The position numbers and the translations under genes are program-made. A stretch of DNA of 64,000 bases from NCBI GenBank assembly GCA_904377845.1, contig CAJFGR010000004.1:19732-83731 (forward strand), written 5' to 3'. Positions 42,363 through 51,151 of this stretch are shown piece by piece. Source of the stretch: an uncultured Ruminococcus sp. (GTDB lineage Bacteria; Bacillota; Clostridia; Lachnospirales; Lachnospiraceae). The notes under the pieces were generated by a model. It ran no database searches and was not told where the DNA came from. It saw nothing but the letters and a program-made list of their open reading frames with translations. Position 1 is the first letter of the stretch; every line of letters begins with the position of its first letter.

Positions 42363-42844
42363 TGTAGATAAACCTCCTGTCTGTTTTTTTCATTCTGCTC
42401 CATCCGATCGAACTGCATCAGAAGTTTTTCTTCCAGATTCATAAGCTGTACTTTCTCATTTCCATCGAGCACGCTGCAGATTTCCGATTCCATCTGGCCG
42501 GCTTTCTCTATAAACCTGTCTCCTTCCTCCAGCAGTTTCTCTGTGGGGAGCACTTTCTTTTTCCGGACGTCGTCCGGGTCTTCATGTAGATCAAGATAAC
42601 CTTTTTCTCTCATTTTTCTGATCAACGCAGACAGCGTTGGCTTTGACACTCCTATTTCGCGGCACAATTCCGTAAGATATGTCCCATTGGGATGATGTCT
42701 CAGGATATAGACCAGAAAATAGACCTGGACACCGGTTATACTTTTACTTTTCAGATTCAGTTCCAGTTGGGCTATCATATTCAGGCTGAGCTTCTTCATC
42801 ATAAAAAGCAGCTCTTCCGTGCTGAAACTTTCTTCCATTTCCAT
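42359..42844 (-). CDS. MarR family transcriptional regulator
   Basis: A 161-residue winged-helix repressor. The recognition helix region reads CREIGVSKPTLSALIRKMRE and the wing LHEDPDDVRKK. It is translationally coupled to the two ABC exporter genes and should repress them until a drug binds. ATG 42844 follows AGGAGG. Two palindromes upstream (42877-42888 and 42892-42902) are candidate operators. A C-terminal helix completes the dimer interface. Confidence 0.9.
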   Translation of the reverse strand: MEMEESFSTEELLFMMKKLSLNMIAQLELNLKSKSITGVQVYFLVYILRHHPNGTYLTELCREIGVSKPTLSALIRKMREKGYLDLHEDPDDVRKKKVLPTEKLLEEGDRFIEKAGQMESEICSVLDGNEKVQLMNLEEKLLMQFDRMEQNEKNRQEVYLQ

Positions 42845-42876
42845 AAGCACCTCCTGTGATCCTGTATTTAATTTCT

Positions 42877-42902
42877 GGAATTGTTTCCAATCGAACAGTT
42901 CG
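42877..42902. promoter_or_regulatory. Candidate MarR operators
   Basis: GGAA-TTGT-TTCC (42877-42888) and CGAAC-A-GTTCG (42892-42902) are perfect inverted repeats within 60 bases of the MarR start. The second resembles a LexA box but has a one-base, not four-base, spacer. Confidence 0.45.
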
Positions 42903-42945
42903 TATCCTTATTTTCTGTCCATTAGAGATTTTAGCGCAGTTCTCA

Positions 42946-42974
42946 TTGAATGTGAAATTCAAAAGTGCTATAAT
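42946..42974 (+). promoter_or_regulatory. Promoter of the LysR gene at 43038
   Basis: TTGAAT (42946-42951) and TATAAT (42969-42974) are 17 bases apart, 63 bases before the start codon. Confidence 0.7.
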
Positions 42975-43037
42975 CAATAAACATCTTTTATAGATATCAA
43001 TTATTATTTTATATCACTTTTACAGGGGAAATATTAT

Positions 43038-43922
43038 ATGAACACTATACAACTGGAATGTTTTATCGCAGTAGCGGAATACCTGAATTTTTCAAAAGCC
43101 TCCCGGGAGCTGAAGATCACACAGCCGGCGGTCAGCCATCAGATCCAGACCCTGGAAGAGGAACTGGGAGTGAAACTCTTTAACCGTACCAGCAAAAGCG
43201 TCACCCTCACTCAGGAGGGGATTCTGTTCCTACCTGACGCACAGCTTATCCTGAAGACCGCCCTGAGCGCAAAAGAACGTCTGGGCAGCCATGAGCATTT
43301 TATTTCTCTGGAGCTTGGATGCCATAATTATATGGAACTGACTCTCTTTCCGCCCATATTAAAAAAACTTTCGGCCGAATTCCCGCTGCTGCGGCCAAAT
43401 ATCCATCTGGTTCCTTTTCCTTCTCTTCTGAGCCTCATCGAAAACAACCAGATCCACGCAGCGCTTGGCATCAAAGACGACCAGAGAATGTCTCCGCTTT
43501 TTTTCAAAGAGCTCTGCTCCGCCCCTGTAGCCTGTGTCTGTTCTCCGGAACACCCGCTGGCAAAATACGAGACACTTACCAAAAATCAGCTGACAGGAAA
43601 TTTCATCGCCTGTTCTCCCCGACAGATTCCGGATTCGATCTTTACCATGCAGAACAGCATCCTTGTGAATCTGCTGCCGGAACAGAGATTTTTTGCCGAA
43701 AATATAGAAAGTGCCTTTGCTCTCGCAAAGGCACAGTTGGGTTATACTTTATATCCGAATATTCTTCCCGCAAGAGATCCCGATCTGCGCTATATCCCGA
43801 TCACAAATCTTCCACGGATCTCATTCGGAGTATATTGTCAGCATAAACACGATCAGCCGGTATTAAACCGGTTTCTTACTCTGCTCTCGCAGTATATGAA
43901 AAATAGATCTGCCGATATGTAG
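43038..43922 (+). CDS. LysR family transcriptional regulator
   Basis: A 294-residue LysR protein: N-terminal helix-turn-helix (NFSKASRELKITQPAVSHQI) and effector domain. AGGGGAAA precedes the ATG. It is divergent from the MarR-ABC operon and convergent with an aldo/keto reductase gene 15 bases downstream, so its target is not obvious. It may regulate itself and one of those neighbours. Confidence 0.9.
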   Translation: MNTIQLECFIAVAEYLNFSKASRELKITQPAVSHQIQTLEEELGVKLFNRTSKSVTLTQEGILFLPDAQLILKTALSAKERLGSHEHFISLELGCHNYMELTLFPPILKKLSAEFPLLRPNIHLVPFPSLLSLIENNQIHAALGIKDDQRMSPLFFKELCSAPVACVCSPEHPLAKYETLTKNQLTGNFIACSPRQIPDSIFTMQNSILVNLLPEQRFFAENIESAFALAKAQLGYTLYPNILPARDPDLRYIPITNLPRISFGVYCQHKHDQPVLNRFLTLLSQYMKNRSADM

Positions 43923-43937
43923 GGATGCAAAATTATT

Positions 43938-44942
43938 TCATTTTTTCACATCCAACAGTTTAGTACCCTCCGGCGGATTACTGTCTACTGCGCCTACAAT
44001 CCTGTGCGGCACATATGGTTCTTCCAGAAATGCGACGTCTTCCTCTGTCAATTTAACTGAAAACGCTCCTGTAGCGTCATCAAAATGGGATGCTTTCGTA
44101 GCCCCGATGATCGGCGCTGTTACTCCTTTTGCCCACTCCCATGCCAATGCGATCTGCTGCATTTTCACGCCATATTTTTCTGCCAGACGATGAACCCTGC
44201 GGACAATCTCCATATCCTGCTCTCTGGTCCGGTCATATTTTCCCATAGCCGCCCGGTCTGTTTTGCTGCGGAGAGAATCCGAATTCCATTCCGGCCGGGT
44301 CAAGTGTCCTGCTGCAAGAGGACTGTAGGGCATGAGGGATACATTCATCTGACGGCAGATGGGAATCAGCTCACGCTCGTCTTCCCGATAAAGAAGATTA
44401 TAATGATTCTCCATAGCCACAAACTGCGTCCACCCGTTATCCCGTGCGGCCAGCTGCATATTATAGAACTGGTATCCGTACATAGCCGACGCTCCGATAG
44501 CCCGTACTTTCCCGGATACTACCAGGTCATTCAGAGCCTCCATCGTCTCTTCTATCGGCGTATCATAGTCAAAGCGATGAATAATGTACAGATCCAGATA
44601 GTCTGTGCCAAGCCGTTTTAAACTGCCTTCGATTTCCCGGTGGATCGCATCGGAAGAAAGCCTTCCGGGGTTAAAATAAACTTTTGAAGCGATAACAACT
44701 TTGTCTCTTGAAACATTTTTTCTAAGTGCATTTCCAAGATATTCTTCACTCGTTCCGTCCGAATATCCGTTCGCAGTATCAAAAAAATTGATTCCCAGAT
44801 CAAGCGCATGTTTTACGATTTCTTCTGTTCCGTTTTCATCCAATGTCCAGTCATGCAGTGTTCCGGGTTTCCCGAAGCTCATGCACCCTACACAGAGCTT
44901 CGATACCTCAATGTCCGTGTTTCCTAATTTTGCGTATTCCAT
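43938..44942 (-). CDS. Aldo/keto reductase
   Basis: A 334-residue NADPH-dependent aldo/keto reductase of the YajO/tyrosine-auxotrophy type. The tetrad is present: Asp in INFFDTAN, Tyr in NGYSDGTSE, Lys in VVIASKVYF and His in YIIHRFD. The IIGATKASH segment near the C-terminus binds the cofactor. It acts in the cytosol on aldehydes or sugars. I start at ATG 44942 after AAAGGA. It is first in a series of reductases, flavodoxins and electron-transfer proteins on the minus strand. Confidence 0.9.
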   Translation of the reverse strand: MEYAKLGNTDIEVSKLCVGCMSFGKPGTLHDWTLDENGTEEIVKHALDLGINFFDTANGYSDGTSEEYLGNALRKNVSRDKVVIASKVYFNPGRLSSDAIHREIEGSLKRLGTDYLDLYIIHRFDYDTPIEETMEALNDLVVSGKVRAIGASAMYGYQFYNMQLAARDNGWTQFVAMENHYNLLYREDERELIPICRQMNVSLMPYSPLAAGHLTRPEWNSDSLRSKTDRAAMGKYDRTREQDMEIVRRVHRLAEKYGVKMQQIALAWEWAKGVTAPIIGATKASHFDDATGAFSVKLTEEDVAFLEEPYVPHRIVGAVDSNPPEGTKLLDVKK

Positions 44943-45038
44943 ATTCACCAATCCTTTCATCTTATAAATATCTGCATCGTCCAATGCAAAATCCAAAACC
45001 ATGAGACTTTTTAGAGCCTCATGGTCCTTGGCGAATTA

Positions 45039-45980
45039 TTATTTCATCTCTTTCTCCCAGTAACGGATTACATTGAGCTGTGCCTCATCACCGAGCTTCT
45101 CCATCGTCTCGATCTCTTCTGCCGACAGTTCAACCTCTGCGGCCTTCTTGGCGTCCTCCACCTGGTAAACCTTTGTCACTCCGATGATCGGAAGGGTTCC
45201 CTTCGCAATAGCCCATGCCACCGGGATCTGTGCGGTCGCCACGTGGTGACGGTCAGCGATCTTCTCCAGCTCTGCGTTCAGTTTCTCCAGCTGCGGGAGC
45301 ATGGGATTGTAGGTTCTTCCCCTGTCAGAGTCTGCAGGAAACGGATGCTCTGTGTCGTACTTTCCTGTCAGGGCTCCCTGCTCCAGCACCATATATGAGA
45401 AGAAGATGATATCATTTTCTTTGCAGTAGTCCAGAATTCCGGATGTCTCTGAAGACCGGTTCAGAAGGCTGTAGTGATTCTGGATTGCGGAGATCTTCAA
45501 ACCCTCCTTTGCCAGGATGTCAGCCGCCTCTTTGATCTCTGCCAGACTGTGATTGGAAAGGCCGATTTTTCCAATCTTTCCGCTCTTTGCAAGAGGGATC
45601 AGCTCTGTAGTCCATTTCGGCGCATCCATTGGATTGTGTATCCAGTAAAAATCCATATAATCTGTTCCAAGCAGTTCCGCGCTTTTCTCATACAGAGCGG
45701 TCACAGCATTATCTGCCGTGGGGTCCGCGCACTGCGGGGTAAATTTATCAGAAATCAGATAGCTGTCTCTTGGCACTGTCCTGAGAAAATCTCCCAGAAT
45801 CTTTTCAGAAGTTCCCATGCCGTATGCATACGCAGTATCCCAGAGATTCAGGCCCTCTTTCATCGCTGCGTCAAATACCGGCCGGAGAGCTTCCGGTGTA
45901 AGATCTCCTCCAAAAGTGCCGTCATTTCCCCATGCCCATGCTCCGAGAGCAATCTTAGGCATTTCTTTCATTTCTGCCAT
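45039..45980 (-). CDS. Aldo/keto reductase
   Basis: A second, only distantly related 313-residue aldo/keto reductase. The tetrad reads Asp in NLWDTAYAYG, Tyr in the same segment, Lys in ISDKFTP, and His in FYWIHNP. IIGVTKVYQ near the end is the cofactor loop. AAGGAGG precedes the ATG. It lies between another reductase and a flavodoxin gene, consistent with a redox gene cluster. Confidence 0.9.
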   Translation of the reverse strand: MAEMKEMPKIALGAWAWGNDGTFGGDLTPEALRPVFDAAMKEGLNLWDTAYAYGMGTSEKILGDFLRTVPRDSYLISDKFTPQCADPTADNAVTALYEKSAELLGTDYMDFYWIHNPMDAPKWTTELIPLAKSGKIGKIGLSNHSLAEIKEAADILAKEGLKISAIQNHYSLLNRSSETSGILDYCKENDIIFFSYMVLEQGALTGKYDTEHPFPADSDRGRTYNPMLPQLEKLNAELEKIADRHHVATAQIPVAWAIAKGTLPIIGVTKVYQVEDAKKAAEVELSAEEIETMEKLGDEAQLNVIRYWEKEMK

Positions 45981-46036
45981 GTTATTTTCCTCCTTATTTC
46001 GTTTTGTTACTGTAATAATTATAAAAAAATGATATT

Positions 46037-46624
46037 TTATCCTGCCAGTCCGATACTGTTGAGCCAGTCGGCAACGGCGTCCGCGCAGTCCTCAGCTTCA
46101 TCACTTCCAAGGGAAAGTCCCTCTGTGATCTCTGCATCCGGTTCCATCTCAGCCATTGTATCAAGAGAACCGGAAAATCCGCTTCCTCCGCTTGTGTTAA
46201 AAGGCGCCACTGTTTTGCCGGACAGATCATACTCGTCCAGGAATGTATAAATGATCATCGGCATATCGCCCCACCAGTTTGGGAATCCCAGATAGACCGT
46301 GTCATATCCGGACAGGTCCACCGTATCTGCGATCGCCGGACGGGCATCACTGCTCTGCTCTTCCCGGGCAATGTCAAGCAGTTCGTCATAATCATCTGTA
46401 TAAGGCTCTGCAGGTACGATTTCAAACAGATCCGCACCGGTCTGATTTTGGATTTCCTGCGCTACGGCCTCTGTATTTCCCGACCATGAGAAATACGCAA
46501 TAAGAGCATTGCCTTCTCCGGCAGTGTTTTCTGTGCCGTCCGCCGTACTTTCTGACTGTCCGGCATCGGGTGCAGTTTCTGTCGTATCCTGAGAGTCCGC
46601 GCCCTCTTCCGCCTGGTCTGACAC
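46037..46624 (-). CDS. Flavodoxin (former lipoprotein, signal peptide disrupted)
   Basis: The flavodoxin domain (about residues 40-195) is complete: YFSWSGNTE is the FMN phosphate loop, LGFPNWWGDMP the 60s loop, and NTSGGSGFSGS the 90s loop. An acidic Thr/Glu-rich linker precedes it. Reading upstream of the only possible start (GTG 46624) in the same frame gives a lipobox, CLAACSGGTESE, but a TAA stands five codons before it and no ATG remains. The gene thus once encoded a surface lipoprotein and has lost its signal peptide start. No good ribosome binding site supports the GTG, so it may be dead. Confidence 0.7.
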   Translation of the reverse strand: MSDQAEEGADSQDTTETAPDAGQSESTADGTENTAGEGNALIAYFSWSGNTEAVAQEIQNQTGADLFEIVPAEPYTDDYDELLDIAREEQSSDARPAIADTVDLSGYDTVYLGFPNWWGDMPMIIYTFLDEYDLSGKTVAPFNTSGGSGFSGSLDTMAEMEPDAEITEGLSLGSDEAEDCADAVADWLNSIGLAG

Positions 46625-46712
46625 TGCCGTTTCAGACTCTGTCCCGCCGCTGCACGCAGCCAGGCAAAAGACCGCTGTCCTTTATCGTTTTCCATACGTT
46701 TTATGAATGGTT

Positions 46713-47270
46713 TTAAAGAATCCGATCCACTGCCAGTCCGATCACCAGGGAGATAAGGATCACATAAGCCAGATAAAGGACAAATCTTTTCGCCCCCAGC
46801 ACGATCTTCAGCGCTCCCAGATTGGTAATCTTGGTCGCAGGTCCGGTGATCATAAACGCCGCCGCAGAACCTATGCTCATGCCCAGGTTCTTCAGGAACC
46901 GCACTGTCACCGCCTCTGCCCCAAGGATGCCGCTTGTGATCAGCAGCTGCGGGTTCAGGAGGATCGAACTCATCATGAAGGCCGCCAGCATATCATCTTT
47001 CATCCCTTTCTGGGAGAACGACGCCGCGATGGGAATTGTCCCGTACATACACAGCGGAGAGGCAATTCCCAGCAGGCTTGCAGGGATCAGTCCCAGAACC
47101 CCGAGTTTTTTCTTGCCAAGCGCCTGAAAAGCAGAATGGATCTTTCCCTTGCCAAAGACAGAGATGGCAGAACCGATCACCATTCCCAGCACCCAATAGA
47201 AAAAGACCTGCTCCAGCTGGATGCTGAAATAATACCATATATAAATAAATTCTCTTCTCAAAATTTCCAT
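46713..47270 (-). CDS. Permease (DUF318/ArsP-like) with internal deletion
   Basis: A 185-residue membrane protein. Both ends match the DUF318-type permease family: IYIWYYFSIQLEQVFFYWV and SPLCMYGTIPIA at the start, ITGPATKITNLGALKIVLG and four residues of membrane anchor at the end. Complete members have about 300 residues. The central cytoplasmic loop and several helices appear to be missing between VRFLKNLG and MSIGSAAAFM, while the frame is kept. It is therefore probably inactive. Start ATG 47270 has AGGACGG upstream; 47294 is also possible. Confidence 0.7.
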   Translation of the reverse strand: MEILRREFIYIWYYFSIQLEQVFFYWVLGMVIGSAISVFGKGKIHSAFQALGKKKLGVLGLIPASLLGIASPLCMYGTIPIAASFSQKGMKDDMLAAFMMSSILLNPQLLITSGILGAEAVTVRFLKNLGMSIGSAAAFMITGPATKITNLGALKIVLGAKRFVLYLAYVILISLVIGLAVDRIL

Positions 47271-47307
47271 ACCGTCCTGCCTTTCGCCATACAATCTGCA
47301 TGATATG

Positions 47308-47357
47308 ATGTTGGGGCAAAAGCCCCCAACTACGATGCCTACGGATTGTTCCGTGCG
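47308..47357. repeat. Dispersed palindromic repeat, copy 1
   Basis: A hairpin of GTTGGGG(C) and GCCCCCAAC arms around AAAA is followed by a conserved tail (GATGCCT.CGGATTG.TCCG). About 45 of 50 positions match copy 2 near 56.2 kb. It lies in the gap between the DUF362 and permease genes. Confidence 0.7.
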
Positions 47358-47371
47358 GCTCTGACTCTCTG

Positions 47372-48250
47372 TCAGTTGTCAATATTTATCAGTTCATAGG
47401 TTCTGCTGCCAAGACCGATATCCTCCGCATATTCCAGTGTGTGCAAACCGTTCCTGGACTCGATTCGCTCCACCAGAGAGGCGCTGTCCTCCGCCATAGA
47501 CTCCAGAAATGCGTCCTGATCTCCGCCCCACATACTGCCGCCGGTACCGCCGCTGTGAATATGGGCTTTCCCTTCCGAGGAGGCAATGCCGATGGAAATA
47601 TTCTTGATGGCGCCGCCGTATCCTGCCATGGAATGTCCCTTAAAGTGAGACAGTACTACATAGTAATCATAGTTCTCAAAATGGCTTCCCACATAGTTTT
47701 CCTCCAGATTTGTACCGCCTGTCACTGGCAGGGTCGTGGAACCGTCCTCGTCCATAATGTCTACATTCGCGATTTCTGTATATCCGTGGTCTTCCGCCAC
47801 CTGATAGTGCATAGCAGTATTTGCACGGGAACCTCCGTATGCGGTATTGCACTCCACAATAGTCGGGTCATCAAAAGACTGTACCAGATCCCCGATCAGG
47901 TCTGTCCGCAGATAATTGCTGCCCGGCTCCCCGGTAGAAAGCTTGACTGCGATGTTTCCTTCCGGTGATGCCTGAAGGGCTTCATAGACAGCGAGCAGCC
48001 CGTCAGAATTGATGTCCGTGGTCATATAAACGGCAGGTGATCCTGAAGCGCTGTCTGCGCCTTATGTTTCAGCCGTTTCAGAAGACAGATCATCCTCTTC
48101 TTCCAGAATTTCTTCTGTTGTCTCATCTTCTGTCCGGGCAGAGATCTCGCCTGATGTATCTTCCCCCGGTTCCTCTGTTCCGCTGCATCCGGCTAGAATT
48201 CCGGTAAATGTCATCGCAGCGATCAGTGTGATCACAATATTCTTTTTCAT
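47372..48250 (-). pseudogene. DUF362 lipoprotein interrupted by an in-frame TAA
   Basis: A single reading frame runs from ATG 48250 to 47372 apart from one TAA at 48062-48064. The first part encodes a lipoprotein signal (LIAAMTFTGILAGCSG, lipobox cysteine) and an acidic Glu/Thr linker; the second is a DUF362 domain (TGGTNLEENYVG, VLSHFKGHSMAGYGGAIKN). DUF362 proteins are linked to Fe-S redox proteins. The codons between stop and the next ATG (48025) continue the linker composition, so a point mutation is the simplest cause. Reinitiation at 48025 would yield a 217-residue protein without the signal. Confidence 0.8.
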
Positions 48251-48401
48251 ACGATTATCATCCTTTACCTCTTGTTTTTCAGAGTTGGGTATCTGAATTC
48301 CTTTTAGTCCATTATCCTATGAGTCCTGCATCCTGTCTAATACCTGTCTCTTATCATGAACTATTCCTGTCGTGTATGATAAAATTGTTTTCCCATATGC
48401 T

Positions 48402-48450
48402 GAAAATGGTTATGGCACCAGTTGCATATGCTGATGCCATAACCATTTTC
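48402..48450 (-). terminator. Hairpin at the end of the LysR gene at 48449
   Basis: A perfect 16-base stem (GAAAATGGTTATGGCA with its complement) overlaps the LysR stop codon. The T run on the minus side is short (TTTTC), so it may end transcription or protect the mRNA. Confidence 0.55.
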
Positions 48451-49321
48451 ACTGTTCCTGTATCGTCTGTACGAAAAGAGATACCGCCTGAGAAAACAGA
48501 TGATTCTTTTTCCACAGGATTACGCTTCTGGTGATATGTGCCGGAAGGATCTGGCGGAAACAGAGTTCCGGATCTGCATATATGGACAGGGCTCCGTCCA
48601 GACAGACCGCACACCCCATCCCCGCCTCCACCAGCAGTGCTGCGTTGGAAAGAATATTGTAATAAGCCGGAATATTCAGATGCCGTTCTTCACACTGCAT
48701 CCAGTGAAGGATCTGGTCTTTTGCGTTCTCTCTTCCCGGCATGATCAGAGGATACTGCTTTATATCCTCCAATGTTACCGTCTCTTTTTTGGCGAGCTCG
48801 TGGTTCTTCCGTATAAGGATACCCCAGGTTTCCTTCTGGGGAAGTCTTACGTATTCGAATCTTGCGGTATCGATCGGCTCCATTACAAGCGCAAGATCAA
48901 GGAGCCCATGCTCTACCATCTCTTTGATATTATCCGCCATGCCGTTATAAAGATCAAACTGAACGCCGGGATATTTCTCGCGAAATTCTTTCATATAACG
49001 GGCCAGTGTACGGCCGCCCACTGCTTCTGTGGCTCCAATTCGGATGGTTCCGCAGATGATATCCTTCTGGTCTGTAAATGTATGTTCCAGCTTATCCGCA
49101 AGTTCAACAATTGTTTCGGCCTGCTGTTTGAACAGAAAACCATCGTCTGTCAGCGTAACAGAACGTTTTCCCCGGATCAGCAGCTGTGTTCCCATCTCGC
49201 CTTCCAGCTCCATCAGCTGACGGCTGAGTGTCGGCTGGGTAACATGAAGAATATCCGCGGCTCTCGTAATATTGCCTTCGTCCGCTACCGTCAGAAAGTA
49301 TTTCAGTACACGCAGTTCCAT
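48449..49321 (-). CDS. LysR family transcriptional regulator
   Basis: A 290-residue LysR protein with the usual N-terminal helix-turn-helix (NITRAADILHVTQPTLSRQL) and effector domain. ATG 49321 has GGAGGG seven bases before it. It lies between the DUF362/permease/flavodoxin genes and the Fe-S aldo/keto reductase genes, all on the same strand. It probably regulates one of these redox groups. Confidence 0.9.
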   Translation of the reverse strand: MELRVLKYFLTVADEGNITRAADILHVTQPTLSRQLMELEGEMGTQLLIRGKRSVTLTDDGFLFKQQAETIVELADKLEHTFTDQKDIICGTIRIGATEAVGGRTLARYMKEFREKYPGVQFDLYNGMADNIKEMVEHGLLDLALVMEPIDTARFEYVRLPQKETWGILIRKNHELAKKETVTLEDIKQYPLIMPGRENAKDQILHWMQCEERHLNIPAYYNILSNAALLVEAGMGCAVCLDGALSIYADPELCFRQILPAHITRSVILWKKNHLFSQAVSLFVQTIQEQ

Positions 49322-49479
49322 AGCATTCCCTCCTGCCAACGTCTTATATGAATAACAGTGTCATGCATTATCGATTAACTGCATTATATCACCGCGGTAT
49401 CACAGTATCAATTTACAATATTTTTGCGGATTCTTTATGCGGACTTTTTGCTCGTTTTGTCTGCTTCTCTGCAGAATCA

Positions 49480-51120
49480 TCAGAAATTCCAAAAGGCAGC
49501 CCGGACGGTATCATCGCCATCCTCTGCTGCCTTTTTTGGTTCCTTACAATTCTCTGCCACCCAGTTCTGAATATCTTCCTGGGATGAAGATGCATCTTCC
49601 TCATAGCAATCAAAAATATTATCCGAGATCACTGCGTCCGGCGCCGCCTCAGTGATGATCTCCACACTGTTTGCCAGTCCCCCTGTTCCATGTGAACAGA
49701 ATAAATATACCTCTTTACCTGACAGGTCATTTTCCAGGCACTCATCCCAATCACTTGGGTAAGGATCTGTCACCCGGATTGAGAACAGATCGCCGCCGGT
49801 TTCTTCCTGCACCCAGCCTGCGAGCTGCTGTACATTTCCCGGCGGGATCACGCTTGGAGAGGATACTGCGTCTACGTCATCATCCAAGATTGCGTTATCT
49901 GCCCATGAAAAATATGCTACAAGAACATTTCCGTTTGATTCAGCCCCGTTTTCCTCTGCTGCTGATCCTTCTTCTGTTTCCTCATCGGCTGTTTCCGTAA
50001 CCGCCGTTACATCTTCCAGAAGGCTGCGGATCGGAAGATGCTGAGGGCAGATCTTTTCACATTTGCCGCACTTGATACAGTCCGATGCCTTCCCGTGATT
50101 TACAGTATGTATATTGTTGTAGTAAAAGTCCGCGCTCCATCCCTGGAAAAGTTTCTTCATATTCATGCAGGCGAACAGATCCGGAATGGAAATCTTTTTT
50201 GGGCATCCGGCCGTACAGTATCTGCAGGCGGTACAGGGAATCAGATGCTTTGAGTTAAAGATTTCACACACTTTATCGATCGCATCCAGCTCCTGCTGGT
50301 TGAGGGGGCTGAACTCTTTCATAAAGCTCAGATTATCCTCCATCTGTTCCATACTGCTCATACCGGAAAGTACCATGCGTATCCCATCAAACCCGGCCGC
50401 AAACCGAAGTGCATAGCTTGCCGGGCTTCCCCCGTGGAGATCCTCAAGCACCTTCAGCGCATCCTCCGGCAGATTGACCAGACTGCCGCCTTTGATGGGC
50501 ACCATAACAAGGACCGGTTTTCCGAATTTCCGGCAGACTTCATAACACTGGCGGCTCTGCACTGCCGGATCGTTATAATCCAGATAGTTAAACTGGATCT
50601 GAACCACTTCAATCTGGGGATATTCTGTCAGAATCTGCTCAAGGACGTCCGCCCGGTCGTGGAAGGAGATCCCGAAGTGACGGAACTTTCCTTCTTCTTT
50701 CAGTTTAAGAGCCGTCTCATATGCGTTGCATTTTTTGAAATATTCAAAATTCTCTGCCGTCTGGGAGTGCATCAGATAAAAATCAAAGTAGTCTACTCCG
50801 CAGGCCTCCAGCTGGCTTTCAAACACCGGCCGGATGTCTTCCTCTTTCTTAAAATACGAGCTTGTCAGCTTATCTGTCAGAATATACCGATCCCGGGGAT
50901 ACCTGCTGGTCAGACATTCACGGATCGCCGTCTCGCTTTTCCCGTCAAGATATCCATGGGCCGTATCAAAATAGTTAAACCCGTTTTCCAGAAAAGCATC
51001 CACCATACGGGAGAATTCCTCTCTATCCACTTCTCCGTCTTTCATCGGAAGCCTCATGCATCCAAAACCGAAATTCTTCTTTACATTTTCAAAAATATCC
51101 TTATTCTCATTTCTACTCAT
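49480..51120 (-). CDS. Fe-S aldo/keto reductase fused to a flavodoxin-like domain (deleted core)
   Basis: A 546-residue fusion. Residues 1-290 are an aldo/keto reductase (FGFGCMRLPM, YFDTAHGYLDG, DFYLMHSQ). Next come CTACRYCTAGCPKKI and CIKCGKCEKICPQHL, the latter a 4Fe-4S site. The last 145 residues start like a flavodoxin (NVLVAYFSWADN) but jump from DWDECL directly to ENDLSGKEV. The flavodoxin at 46037 has about 47 more residues there, including the NWW loop. The FMN site is therefore incomplete. The final 20 residues are read through a terminator-like inverted repeat, so the original stop may also be lost. Confidence 0.8.
   Translation of the reverse strand: MSRNENKDIFENVKKNFGFGCMRLPMKDGEVDREEFSRMVDAFLENGFNYFDTAHGYLDGKSETAIRECLTSRYPRDRYILTDKLTSSYFKKEEDIRPVFESQLEACGVDYFDFYLMHSQTAENFEYFKKCNAYETALKLKEEGKFRHFGISFHDRADVLEQILTEYPQIEVVQIQFNYLDYNDPAVQSRQCYEVCRKFGKPVLVMVPIKGGSLVNLPEDALKVLEDLHGGSPASYALRFAAGFDGIRMVLSGMSSMEQMEDNLSFMKEFSPLNQQELDAIDKVCEIFNSKHLIPCTACRYCTAGCPKKISIPDLFACMNMKKLFQGWSADFYYNNIHTVNHGKASDCIKCGKCEKICPQHLPIRSLLEDVTAVTETADEETEEGSAAEENGAESNGNVLVAYFSWADNAILDDDVDAVSSPSVIPPGNVQQLAGWVQEETGGDLFSIRVTDPYPSDWDECLENDLSGKEVYLFCSHGTGGLANSVEIITEAAPDAVISDNIFDCYEEDASSSQEDIQNWVAENCKEPKKAAEDGDDTVRAAFWNF
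49491..49535 (+). terminator. Terminator-like inverted repeat inside the reductase 3' end
   Basis: AAAAGGCAGC (49491-49500) pairs with GCTGCCTTTT (49526-49535), followed on the plus strand by further T. On the minus strand it would fall within the last 20 codons of the reductase-flavodoxin gene, which is odd for a terminator. Confidence 0.5.
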
Positions 51121-51151
51121 CTTTCTTCCTCCCTCGTATAGCAGCTCCTGT

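Noticed and set aside
42892..42902. LexA box before the MarR gene
   Set aside because: The half-sites CGAAC and GTTCG are right but the spacer is one base, not four, so LexA would not fit.
48062..48064. Stop-codon recoding as selenocysteine or pyrrolysine in the DUF362 gene
   Set aside because: The codon is TAA, which is not used for either amino acid, so a nonsense mutation or error is simpler.
48500..49351. Plus-strand open frame of 283 codons over a LysR gene
   Set aside because: The minus strand encodes a full LysR protein with a ribosome binding site; the plus frame has none.
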